Shown here piece after piece: positions 24,953 to 33,657 of a stretch of 64,000 nt of DNA. The stretch's first letter is position 1. Each line of letters opens with the position of its first letter. Where the stretch lies: positions 42,501 through 106,500 of the forward strand of contig KV908403.1 in assembly GCA_002005505.1 (NCBI GenBank), in the 5' to 3' direction. Made by a program: the position numbers and the translations under genes. Under the pieces are notes generated by a model. That model was not told the origin of the DNA and did not search any database. It saw only the letters and a list, made by a program, of their open reading frames with translations. The stretch is from Botryococcus braunii (lineage: Eukaryota; Chlorophyta; Trebouxiophyceae).

Positions 24953-25643
24953 TGAAATATTCTGGGCTTGGCGTATCCTGCATGGTGGCGGCACGGAGGG
25001 TGTTAGACGATGTCCTCCTACTTGTGCGTTGTTAAGTAGGCACGGACATATACAAGTCAAGGACTGGTTAGCAACTGATTGATAGACACCCGGAGTGCCA
25101 CTATAGTTCCAACCAAGTGTTACAATATCTCTCATCTCTCCTAACAAGGTGACGCAGTTCAAACACGCCTAACCTGCTCTCACCCAGGTCGTGTTCATTA
25201 CTTTGTCCGATGAGCTAAACTCAACTCTATATGTCTAACATGTTCTAACAATGTTCATCTGAGTGCTAAATCCAGGAATACAATAAGGATTAAGTCACCT
25301 GCATGGTGGCGGCACGGAGGGTGTTAGACGATGTCCTCCTACTTGTGCGTTGTTAAGTAGGCACGGACATATACAAGTCAAGGACTGGTTAGCAACTGAT
25401 TGATAGACACCCGGAGTGCCACTATAGTTCCAACCAAGTGCCTTCCCTATCCGTGCTTGCCCCATATGCCTCCTTTCTACAAACGTGTCTGTAACTTGCG
25501 TTATGATAGTCTTCGTTCAAATGCATGTATTGCCTGGCAGAACTCAGGGTTCTGCCTCTCTTTCCTAATTGGTATTGTCTTCATACGGAGACTTGCCATT
25601 ATTACTCCTCTGAGGGAAAGGCATAAAATTAATTAACACAACA
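24953..25643 (-). repeat. 3' LTR of the copia element
   Basis: 691 bp, starting TGAAATATTC and ending AACACAACA on the + strand. It contains two direct copies of a 143-bp segment (24977-25119 and 25298-25440) spaced 321 bp apart. It appears identical to the 5' LTR throughout. Confidence 0.95.
24977..25440. repeat. Internal 143-bp direct duplication inside the 3' LTR
   Basis: Copies at 24977-25119 and 25298-25440 run from CCTGCATGGTGGCGG to CCAACCAAGTG. The same arrangement is present in the 5' LTR, so the duplication arose before this insertion and belongs to the family. Confidence 0.92.
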
Positions 25644-25655
25644 CTTCCCCTTGCC
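25644..25655 (-). promoter_or_regulatory. Polypurine tract of the copia element
   Basis: On the element strand, GGCAAGGGGAAG abuts the 3' LTR directly. This is the expected position of the second-strand primer. It lies just outside the Gag-Pol stop codon. Confidence 0.75.
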
Positions 25656-25661
25656 TTTACC

Positions 25662-28600
25662 TCACAGAAACTTGGCCAGTCCCAGTGAGTTACGATGTCC
25701 CAGAAACACTTGTCTAACTAGTGGTTTGGTAAAAATGTCAGCCACATTTCTAGCAGATTGAATGTACTTGAATTCAACCTGCCCCTTTGCAATAGCTTCA
25801 CGTGCGAAATGACAGCTAATTGCAATATGCTTTGTGTGTTTGGAGTACACCGGATTCCTCAGGTGGTTTATACACCCTTGGTTGTCACAATGAATCTTCA
25901 CTATCCACGGTAACACTCCAATTTCCTCCAGGAAACCTCTCAGCCAATTTGCTTCCTTCACAACAGCACTTGCTGCCATGAATTCAGCCTCCACTGTTGA
26001 AGTGGCAACAGCAGATTGCTTTTTACTTCCCCACACTACTGCTCCTCCAAACACAGTGAGGACAAAGCCAGTGGTAGAGAAGCGATGATCCTGATCACCT
26101 CCATAGTCGGCATCCACATAGCCTTCTAGCTCTATCTCCCCCCCTCCGAGAGTTAGAACCAAATCTCGGGTTCCTTTCAGATACTTCAACACACGGATGG
26201 CTTCATTCCAATGTGCTGTGGTGGGAGATATGCGATAACGAGACAATACACCTACTGCCTGAGCTATATCGGGACGTGTGGTGTTGGCTATATACAGAAG
26301 AGACCCTACTAACTCACAGTAACGGTGACCTGGAGGTAGTGGACTGCCAGCACCAATGCTGTCGCTCCCATCTCTCGGTGCAGGCCTTTGGGACATTACG
26401 AAATCTTTTGTCATGGGAGTATCAGGTCCCACTGACTCAAGATCCAAGCCAAATTTCTCTACAAGTGCATCGATTTTAGGGATGCAACTCAGGGTGATCA
26501 GCCCTTTATCTCTATCTCTCATCACTTGACATCCCAAGAAATCCTTCACTTCCCCAAGATCATGGATGGTGAATTCTTTCTTGAGAAGTCCCTTCACTCT
26601 CTCGATTTCTGACATGCCCTTGGAAACTATCAGAAGATCATCAACATAGATCAGCACATAGGACTTTCCTCCATCAGTAGAGCATCTCACATACACTCCC
26701 GCATCACTCTTGCACACCTCATACCCCATGACTTCAAGTTTGTCATTCAGGGTTTTGTGCCAGGCACGTGGAGCCTGCTTCAGGCCATACAACGCCTTTC
26801 TCAATCGGCACACAATATTCTTATCACCATTCTCAAAGCCAGGAGGTTGCGTTACATATACTTCCTCCTCGAGCTCACCATTCAGAAAGGCGGTCTTAAC
26901 GTCCACCTGATGAATTTCACAGCCCTCTCTTGCAGCAACAGCAAGCAGAGCTCTTCTAGCTCCATAGCTACTAGTAGGAGCAAAGACCTCCATCACATCC
27001 ACTCCAGGGATTTGTCTGCATCCCTGTGCCACTAATCTGGCCTTGAATCTCACAACATTGCCATGTGCATCCATTTTCACTGAAAATATCCAGTGAACTG
27101 GAATAACCTTATGTCCACGAGGTCTCGGAACATACTCCATGACCTCATGAGTATCTAGAGAATTTTGCTCTTCCTGCATAGCTGCCTTCCAGTATTCCCA
27201 CTGGGGAGACATCTGTGCTTCTCTCAAATTAGAGGGAACGTGAATTTTCCCAAATCTGACACCTGTGTGCTTTTCCTCTGAATTGCCTGATTTTCTCTCA
27301 CTTTGTCCAGAACCCACTACTCTTCCACTGACACTCGCTGAGTTACACATCACAGGCTCTCCAGTAGAAGTAGAATGCTCTCTCATAGCACGCTCTCGCT
27401 TGGACTCACACTTGGCTTTGCACAAGTTACTCTGCTCATCCCTCACATCATCCTCCCATGCACAGGTACCTCTCGGACAGTCTTTGTAATTTGGAATCCC
27501 TTCACATTGTCCAGACTTCCGATTCACCTCCTCAGACACACTCTGACATGCCTGCAAGAGTTCAGACTCTTCAGGTCTCTCACAAGCAACATCGGGATAT
27601 GGCAGAGTGTCTGCATACTTCCCCTGATTTATGTGATCCACATGCCTCTCAGACCGACTGCATGTCACTGTTGGGAGTGACCTCACATCTCTGACATCAC
27701 TCTCCCAGGCACAGGTACCTCTCAGTGAGCACTTGTAATTTGGTCTGTCTCCACAATGTCTGTGCTCCTGATTCACCTCCTCCTCTCGTCCCTTACATGG
27801 AGTCAAGGATGCAGATCCTGTCTCCCGCTCACAATCATGTTTGGCTGGTGCAGAGAAAGCATATGATGCTTCCTCTGACCGGTGGCTGCCACCACAGTCC
27901 CGTCCAGGAGTGCTCTGACTGGACGGGTTGCCAGAAGAACTCTGCATGGTCACATCTCTTACATTTCTCTCAGTCACTGAACAAGACCCACCCATACTGC
28001 TCAGCTCCCCGGGACCATTTGCAGCTTTGCATGTAGCTGCCCCCCTCACTGCACTCACATGCAATTCATGCCCCTCATGTGAATCACCCTCTAGCTGCAC
28101 TTCCCCTGGTCCCTGTGACAGAGAGTCACATTCAGTCAACCCCTCTCGCTCTCTGCTCTCTCCCTTCTCCTGTGGCAGCAGGAGGTCTTTGGCGGCAGTG
28201 CGTTGTTCGTGTCGTTGAGCCCGGGTCAGGCCATCCAATTGGTGGTTGCGGCAATCAGACCTAGTTGGTCTGAGGACCTCCTGGGCTCGCTCCATCTGCG
28301 GTCGAAGGTGGGAGTCCTGTCTCACTCCTCTGGCTAAGTCCTGTACTGCCTCCAGGGTTTGATCCATCTCCACTGGGTCACACAGTCTTCTGGATTCAGG
28401 CTCGGGCTCAGCCTCACTGGGGGGTCCTGTGACAGGCTGTGTGGGGAGGTTGCTGGAGGCTGGCAGGTACTCAGGCTCACTGTGTGGGTCATCAAGATCT
28501 GTCTCAAGGCTGATGTTGGTTGTGCCAGGGGAGGTGCCGGGAAAGACTGGGGGAGTGTCACTTGCAGAGGGCTCAGGACACAGAAACTCTGTAGACTGTG

Positions 28601-31064
28601 TTGAGGAAACGCTCATGCCAACCCGAGAGGCTCCCCTGAGGTGCTCCACGAAAACCACATCTCTGCTCTCCTTCCAGATACCCCCTCCCACATAGATCCG
28701 ATAGGCTTTGGAGGAGGCTGAGTAACCAGTAAGCATCCCTGGCACAGTTTTAGGGGAAAACACAGAGCGCTGGACATCAGGAATGTGCACAAAGGCCAAG
28801 CAACCCCAGGTACGCAGTGGGGTTACATTTGGTTTGTAGCCAAAAAATAATTCTGATGGCGTGCGGTCCCTCCCGGTACTGGGACCCATGTTCAGTAGGG
28901 TGCATGCAGTTTCCAGGGCCTCCTTCCACAACGTTGGACTGGCAGCTGCAAAAGCCAGAAGAGTCCTGGTACGTTCCTTGAGGGTGCGATTGGCTCTTTC
29001 AGCCGCTCCATTCTGTTGCGGGGTGTAAGGAGCTGAGGTCTCCAATTTAGTCCCCTGGGATGCACAAAATTCTTTGAACGTGGCATTCAGAAATTCAGTT
29101 CCACGGTCACACCGGACACACTTCACTTTGGTTTTCTTCTGGGTCTGCCAGTATAGAATGAGGTCCCTCACAGCAGCACTGATGGCATCTTTGGACTTCA
29201 CAGGCAGGACCGCCTTTAACTGAGATGACTCATCCAAAGCAGTCACCCAGTAACGTTCACCAGTTACTGCAGCAGGAAAAATGGGGCCCACAGTGTCAAT
29301 ATGTACTCTGTCAAGTGGTTCAACAGCTGGTCTACTGCTTATTCCAAATGGAGGCCGAGACGTCTTTCCCTCAATACATGCTTCACAGTAGACTGGACAA
29401 TTGGAGCAGGGACATAGGGATGTATCAAGTCCCGAGACCAGGTCCTCATTGGTTAGGCGCTGCATCCATGTTTCACCTGGATGTCCCATTCTGCTATGCC
29501 AGAGGTATCGTCTGGCACAGTTGTGTGAGTTTTGGGTGGGGGTTTTGGACTTCACAGCAGCTGAAATTCTTCTGTGGTTAACACTGGGACTCAGAGCTAC
29601 AACTTGATGAATATAAAATAGCCCTTTCTCTGCACTGATCCGAGACCTCCAGCTGTTTGGACCACAGACTTCAGTGAACGCTCCAACATCATCTGTGCGA
29701 AAGACTGCCCCATCCCGCAATGCTGCAGATACTGACAGTATGTTTGAGGTTGCAGAAGGAACACACTGAACATGATGTATCCACAGGGGAACTCCCACTC
29801 GACTGAGGATGCAGACAGAGCCTGATGCTACAATTCCTCCAGTGGCATCTGAAGTGGCCAGATGTAATGGGATGGGTTTGGCATGCACAGTTGGATTATG
29901 TAGTAGGGTCACATCATTCACCAGATGTACAGATGCTCCACTGTCCACCAGCCAGGATTGCAGAGACGAATTTCTGACAGGAGTCTTCAGGATGTTGAGG
30001 GAAATTATGTATGGCATACCTCCAGGTGGTGGAGGTGGGGGAGCTGGGGGTTGGAACCATGCCGGAAAGGCATCCAGTCCAGGGTGCGCCAGCTGGGCTG
30101 CAGGAGGGTGTGGGCCACCCATATGTGGAGGTCCCTGTGGCCACATTCCCTGCAATTGTTGGACCGCTGCCACTACGTTCCGTTGGGTCTCCTCGTCCCG
30201 CTTCCTCTTTCGACAGTCCCTCCAGTAATGCCCCTTCTTATTGCAGTAGTTGCAGATGCCCTTAGTCTCGGACTTGGCCTCAGAGACAGTTGGTTGGGCC
30301 TGCTGATGGACTGCACTGGCAGCTGGTGGGGTATTGGCTCCACTGGAGCCTTGTCCAAGAGCCAAAACCCTTGGTTGGCGAGGAGCATATTCATCAAAAC
30401 CCACTGCAGCTGCTGTGTTGCGCAGAAGTCCAGCCAGCTTCTCCAGGGGTTGTGCTGCAGCAGTTGTGATCATTCCTGGCTCTTTAGCTGCATCAGGCAA
30501 GCCCTGCACAATCTGGGTTGCAACGTGTGCATCCAGTAGAGCATGGTTGTTCCTGTCAAGGCATGCCTTCAGGTTGATCATTCTGTTGACATATTGCGAA
30601 ATCGTCTCGTCATGTTTCATTCCCTGGCTCATTTCTTGGAGCCAATCTGCATTGGCCTCGATATTATATCCACCAATAAACTTTCTGCAGATGAACTCAT
30701 ATGCATCATAAGCAGAGGGCAGATTAGACAGAGGTCCCAGCCATTCCTCTGGGACTGACTCATAAATCAGTAACATTGCGGCTGCGTCATGTGCTGTACC
30801 AGGCATAGCCTCCAGGATGGCAGGCAAAGACCCTTTTGACTCATTTGCTGCCAAAAATGCATTCTTCCAAACAATAATATTTGTCCCCCGTTCCTTCAGT
30901 TTTATGTGTACCTTGACATTTGTTGGGATAATCTTGGGCAGCTCATCTCCGCTGCCTCTTGAGGTGCTGGGAGTACACGGTTCTCTGATGGGTGTGGATG
31001 AGGCTGGTTCACTGCTTGACGTTGATGCTCCACTAGCTGATGATCCTTTCTTCTTGGAAGTCAT
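25662..31064 (-). CDS. gag-pol: Copia Gag-Pol polyprotein, single intact frame (1800 aa)
   Basis: In order: a Gag core (~residues 50-220); a CCHC zinc knuckle CNYCNKKGHYWRDC (~270-283); aspartic protease WLVDSGASVHLV (~370); the GAG-pre-integrase/zinc segment HSRMGHPGETW (~525) with downstream cysteines; the integrase core with HIDTVGP (~588), CDRGTEF and YTPQQNGAAER; a ~400-residue hydrophilic linker; reverse transcriptase with QVDVKTAFLNGEL, LYGLKQAPRAWH and the catalytic YVDD (~1472); and RNase H with GYVDADYGGD (~1652), ATSTVEAEFMA and the C-terminal SARNVADIFTKPL block. All catalytic signatures look intact and there is no frameshift between Gag and Pol. The linker holds two degenerate repeats containing RGTCAWExDVRD. 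The start ATG at 31064 overlaps the stop of the leader ORF. Confidence 0.95.
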   Translation of the reverse strand: MTSKKKGSSASGASTSSSEPASSTPIREPCTPSTSRGSGDELPKIIPTNVKVHIKLKERGTNIIVWKNAFLAANESKGSLPAILEAMPGTAHDAAAMLLIYESVPEEWLGPLSNLPSAYDAYEFICRKFIGGYNIEANADWLQEMSQGMKHDETISQYVNRMINLKACLDRNNHALLDAHVATQIVQGLPDAAKEPGMITTAAAQPLEKLAGLLRNTAAAVGFDEYAPRQPRVLALGQGSSGANTPPAASAVHQQAQPTVSEAKSETKGICNYCNKKGHYWRDCRKRKRDEETQRNVVAAVQQLQGMWPQGPPHMGGPHPPAAQLAHPGLDAFPAWFQPPAPPPPPPGGMPYIISLNILKTPVRNSSLQSWLVDSGASVHLVNDVTLLHNPTVHAKPIPLHLATSDATGGIVASGSVCILSRVGVPLWIHHVQCVPSATSNILSVSAALRDGAVFRTDDVGAFTEVCGPNSWRSRISAEKGLFYIHQVVALSPSVNHRRISAAVKSKTPTQNSHNCARRYLWHSRMGHPGETWMQRLTNEDLVSGLDTSLCPCSNCPVYCEACIEGKTSRPPFGISSRPAVEPLDRVHIDTVGPIFPAAVTGERYWVTALDESSQLKAVLPVKSKDAISAAVRDLILYWQTQKKTKVKCVRCDRGTEFLNATFKEFCASQGTKLETSAPYTPQQNGAAERANRTLKERTRTLLAFAAASPTLWKEALETACTLLNMGPSTGRDRTPSELFFGYKPNVTPLRTWGCLAFVHIPDVQRSVFSPKTVPGMLTGYSASSKAYRIYVGGGIWKESRDVVFVEHLRGASRVGMSVSSTQSTEFLCPEPSASDTPPVFPGTSPGTTNISLETDLDDPHSEPEYLPASSNLPTQPVTGPPSEAEPEPESRRLCDPVEMDQTLEAVQDLARGVRQDSHLRPQMERAQEVLRPTRSDCRNHQLDGLTRAQRHEQRTAAKDLLLPQEKGESREREGLTECDSLSQGPGEVQLEGDSHEGHELHVSAVRGAATCKAANGPGELSSMGGSCSVTERNVRDVTMQSSSGNPSSQSTPGRDCGGSHRSEEASYAFSAPAKHDCERETGSASLTPCKGREEEVNQEHRHCGDRPNYKCSLRGTCAWESDVRDVRSLPTVTCSRSERHVDHINQGKYADTLPYPDVACERPEESELLQACQSVSEEVNRKSGQCEGIPNYKDCPRGTCAWEDDVRDEQSNLCKAKCESKRERAMREHSTSTGEPVMCNSASVSGRVVGSGQSERKSGNSEEKHTGVRFGKIHVPSNLREAQMSPQWEYWKAAMQEEQNSLDTHEVMEYVPRPRGHKVIPVHWIFSVKMDAHGNVVRFKARLVAQGCRQIPGVDVMEVFAPTSSYGARRALLAVAAREGCEIHQVDVKTAFLNGELEEEVYVTQPPGFENGDKNIVCRLRKALYGLKQAPRAWHKTLNDKLEVMGYEVCKSDAGVYVRCSTDGGKSYVLIYVDDLLIVSKGMSEIERVKGLLKKEFTIHDLGEVKDFLGCQVMRDRDKGLITLSCIPKIDALVEKFGLDLESVGPDTPMTKDFVMSQRPAPRDGSDSIGAGSPLPPGHRYCELVGSLLYIANTTRPDIAQAVGVLSRYRISPTTAHWNEAIRVLKYLKGTRDLVLTLGGGEIELEGYVDADYGGDQDHRFSTTGFVLTVFGGAVVWGSKKQSAVATSTVEAEFMAASAVVKEANWLRGFLEEIGVLPWIVKIHCDNQGCINHLRNPVYSKHTKHIAISCHFAREAIAKGQVEFKYIQSARNVADIFTKPLVRQVFLGHRNSLGLAKFL

Positions 31065-31333
31065 AATTCCCCAGTTGTCTTATAACTCCAGTACTCGCAA
31101 GGTAGCAGCAAGATCTTACTTCTGAACCAGGTGGGTTGAGCTAACGGACAGCCAACGTGAAGGTGAAAGATGTAGTCTTTGACGATAAAGGCTCTCTCGT
31201 CAGGATTGCGGTCTCCACGTTGTCCTCCTTCTCTGATTAGTTCGTTGTATGACGGAGGTCCTGATCTCAAGCGCGCTGGAACGTTGAGGTTGGTGGTCTT
31301 CCTGGCTGTTTGCTTTGTCCGCTTCTTCGCCAT
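31061..31333 (-). CDS. Leader ORF with histone-H3-tail-like N-terminus
   Basis: A 90-codon ORF in the element leader, beginning 68 bases inside the 5' LTR. It starts MAKKRTKQTARKTTNL. The ten residues RTKQTARKTT match residues 2-11 of histone H3 (RTKQTARKST) at nine positions, including both Lys4- and Lys9-equivalents with the ARK(S/T) context. The rest (a basic, Arg-rich middle and then PSYNELIREGG) shows no H3 similarity. Its TGA at 31063-31061 shares ATGA with the Gag-Pol start, the arrangement used for termination-reinitiation. Two ATGs of a 13-codon ORF precede it. It may be a real element protein, a captured H3 fragment, or an incidental frame. Expression is not shown. Confidence 0.5.
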   Translation of the reverse strand: MAKKRTKQTARKTTNLNVPARLRSGPPSYNELIREGGQRGDRNPDERAFIVKDYIFHLHVGCPLAQPTWFRSKILLLPCEYWSYKTTGEL

Positions 31334-31388
31334 TCACAGTCTAGTGAGCTCCGATTTAGGCGCCACCCACTCTCAGCATCCGAGCCCG

Positions 31389-31401
31389 TGGGCCCATAAC
31401 C
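31389..31401 (-). promoter_or_regulatory. Primer-binding site complementary to the initiator tRNA-Met anticodon arm
   Basis: On the element strand, GGTTATGGGCCCA directly follows the 5' LTR. Its complement, TGGGCCCATAACC, is the anticodon stem-loop sequence of eukaryotic initiator tRNA-Met. This is the half-tRNA priming mode known from Drosophila copia. The usual plant copia PBS, complementary to the tRNA 3' end, is not present here. Confidence 0.8.
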
Positions 31402-32088
31402 TGAAATATTCTGGGCTTGGCGTATCCTGCATGGTGGCGGCACGGAGGGTGTTAGACGATGTCCTCCTACTTGTGCGTTGTTAAGTAGGCACGGACATAT
31501 ACAAGTCAAGGACTGGTTAGCAACTGATTGATAGACACCCGGAGTGCCACTATAGTTCCAACCAAGTGTTACAATATCTCTCATCTCTCCTAACAAGGTG
31601 ACGCAGTTCAAACACGCCTAACCTGCTCTCACCCAGGTCGTGTTCATTACTTTGTCCGATGAGCTAAACTCAACTCTATATGTCTAACATGTTCTAACAA
31701 TGTTCATCTGAGTGCTAAATCCAGGAATACAATAAGGATTAAGTCACCTGCATGGTGGCGGCACGGAGGGTGTTAGACGATGTCCTCCTACTTGTGCGTT
31801 GTTAAGTAGGCACGGACATATACAAGTCAAGGACTGGTTAGCAACTGATTGATAGACACCCGGAGTGCCACTATAGTTCCAACCAAGTGCCTTCCCTATC
31901 CGTGCTTGCCCCATATGCCTCCTTTCTACAAACGTGTCTGTAACTTGCGTTATGATAGTCTTCGTTCAAATGCATGTATTGCCTGGCAGAACTCAGGGTT
32001 CTGCCTCTCTTTCCTAATTGGTATTGTCTTCATACGGAGACTTGCCATTATTACTCCTCTGAGGGAAAGGCATAAAATTAATTAACAC

Positions 32089-32092
<4 letters not shown>
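31402..32092 (-). repeat. 5' LTR of the copia element
   Basis: 691 bp, same ends and same internal 143-bp duplication as the 3' LTR. On the element strand it should carry promoter and polyadenylation signals, but I could not assign a TATA box with confidence. Confidence 0.95.

Positions 32093-32149
<57 letters not shown>
32093..32149. repeat. (GA)n microsatellite, right remnant of the copia target
   Basis: About 57 bases of GA directly abut the 5' LTR. A shorter GA tract abuts the 3' LTR at 24939-24952. Together they represent the pre-insertion microsatellite. Confidence 0.95.
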
Positions 32150-32150
<1 letters not shown>

Positions 32151-32799
32151 ATGGAACAGTTAAAATTAAGAGTGAAGCCTATTCTAACCGCATGTCTTCC
32201 TAGTAATTACATCTATAAACAATGCAAAGCATCCTAGCATCTCCAAAGTAAGTGTGCCGCAACCAAAATGTGAGTCTTGGTGAGTTGCTGAGTACGTATG
32301 TAGAGGTCGCTGTGCCTCAGGCTCATTTGACCGTACGCGCAAATGAAACATTAGATACGATGTGGGAGGAGGAGTAAGAAGTTTTGTGAGACCTTGCGGT
32401 TTGAAGTGGGACCGCTCACCCCTCCCCCCCCCCCCCCCCCTCCCCAAAATCAATAAGTGGCGGTCACTTTGGCAAGTTGCTGCTACATGTAGATAGGGGC
32501 TCTGCATGTAAGCATGCCATTAAACGGTCCCTTTGTGAGTTGTCGTTAGCGCATGAGGCAAGCAAGCCATGACTCTAAATGGATTGCGAGCAATGCCCTT
32601 GTTTTCTGACAAGGCCCAGAATTTCCGTTTCCCCTTTCGTTTAAGGCCTCACAACTTGTCCCTCAAGCCCTTGCTCGCGGGCCCCGGCCCACACACACCT
32701 CTTTCAAGGGCCGAACCTTTGGATAGTGGCACCCAAAGCCATGCTGGCACCCTATCCTCGTCAAAGCACACGAAAATACAGCATGCAAAATTGCATTTC

Positions 32800-32861
32800 A
32801 GCCCAAAGTGACCCCCGAACCTTGTATGGATCCATACAAGGTTCGGGGGTCACTTTGGGCT
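32800..32861. repeat. Perfect 62-bp spacerless palindrome
   Basis: Thirty-one bases beginning AGCCCAAAGTGACCCCCG are followed without spacer by their exact reverse complement, centred on GGATCC at 32828-32833. I found no mismatch. No terminal duplication or coding sequence is associated. Confidence 0.9.
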
Positions 32862-33387
32862 CCGGAGTACATTGGCTTACCTGATAACTCACCCGCCCTG
32901 CCCGTCCCTCTGCAAATACACGGCCTTGTGACTTGCTTTCTAATCAACTTTAATATGGAAAGGGGAATTTCTTTGTTAGAACTTCAGGCGTGACGATGCT
33001 GGACCACTGCCGAGTCCTCCGCCTCCCCACCTAAGAAAATTTGCCCAAGTGCGACGAGAGAGTCAGTTCATCGTACTCTTGGCAGTACATACCGCGTCAG
33101 CACTAGAGCTACACATGCCTGTGTCTCGCTTCCGTAGGCACGTGCGGCTACCTTGGGCAATTTCGCTCTGTACGTTGCTCTGAACATAGACCGCCACATT
33201 TTTTTCGGGGAGTGGCGCATGTAATGTTGTTAGGGGATGGCAGTCAGATCTTCAACACTTGCTCTAGAGATCTGCAGATTATGGGCGGTGCCCATTGTTG
33301 AATGAACACCAGTGGGCAGGCCAGTCGCGCCTTGAAGGACCGCAAGGAAAATGTAGGGAAAGGTGGCATCTTATCGGGCTATTATGA

Positions 33388-33657
33388 CACATCAACCGCC
33401 CCGAGTTATCCTCTCTCCCGGAGGACAACTCCCTGGGCTCGTCGCTTTTGGTAGTTTCGGGGGGCTTCATGAGGACGCTGTTGAGTTCCTTTCTAGCTAG
33501 GCTGCAGAGGATTGCTGGTCAGGCCCAGGTCTCTCATGAGGGGCTGGTTTGGGTTTCGACAATTCGGCGCTTGAGTTTTGCTATTGCTCGGGCGGTGGGT
33601 CCGCAGCTGGCTACGAGGCTGCCGTTGTGGGGTGATGAGTTCGGTTTCCCGCATTAG
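33388..33657 (+). pseudogene. Decayed C-terminal tail of the same retroelement family as 1-273
   Basis: The frame from 33388 to the TAG at 33655-33657 encodes a tail with SGGFMRTLLSSFLARLQR and STIRRLSFAIARAVGPQLATR. It aligns by eye to FVIRRVSFIIAAAVGRQLAARR at the window start. An in-frame TGA at 33385-33387 cuts it off upstream and no catalytic region is nearby. It is therefore a 5'-truncated, degenerate copy, as is typical of non-LTR insertions. Confidence 0.5.

Larger units (their letters stand above)
24953..32092 (-). mobile_element. Complete Ty1/copia LTR retrotransposon
   Basis: The element is 7140 bp with LTRs of equal length (691 bp) that I could not distinguish by eye. Termini are TG...CA and the flanks carry the 5-bp duplication GAGAG (24948-24952 and 32093-32097). 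Transcription runs on the minus strand: 5' LTR, a PBS adjacent to the LTR, a leader with a short H3-tail-like ORF, one Gag-Pol frame with domain order PR-IN-RT-RH (the copia order), a polypurine tract, 3' LTR. The element interrupts a GA microsatellite; remnants flank both ends. LTR identity, the intact 1800-codon frame and the clean target duplication all point to a recent insertion, possibly of an active family. Confidence 0.95.

Noticed and set aside
31061..31333. Interpretation of the leader ORF as a real histone H3 gene
   Set aside because: Similarity stops after about 14 residues. There is no histone fold and the ORF lies inside the element between the PBS and Gag-Pol.
31267..31611. 114-codon minus-strand ORF spanning the 5' LTR and leader
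   Set aside because: It starts inside the LTR and has no conserved motif. Its LTR part recurs in the 3' LTR simply because the LTRs are identical.
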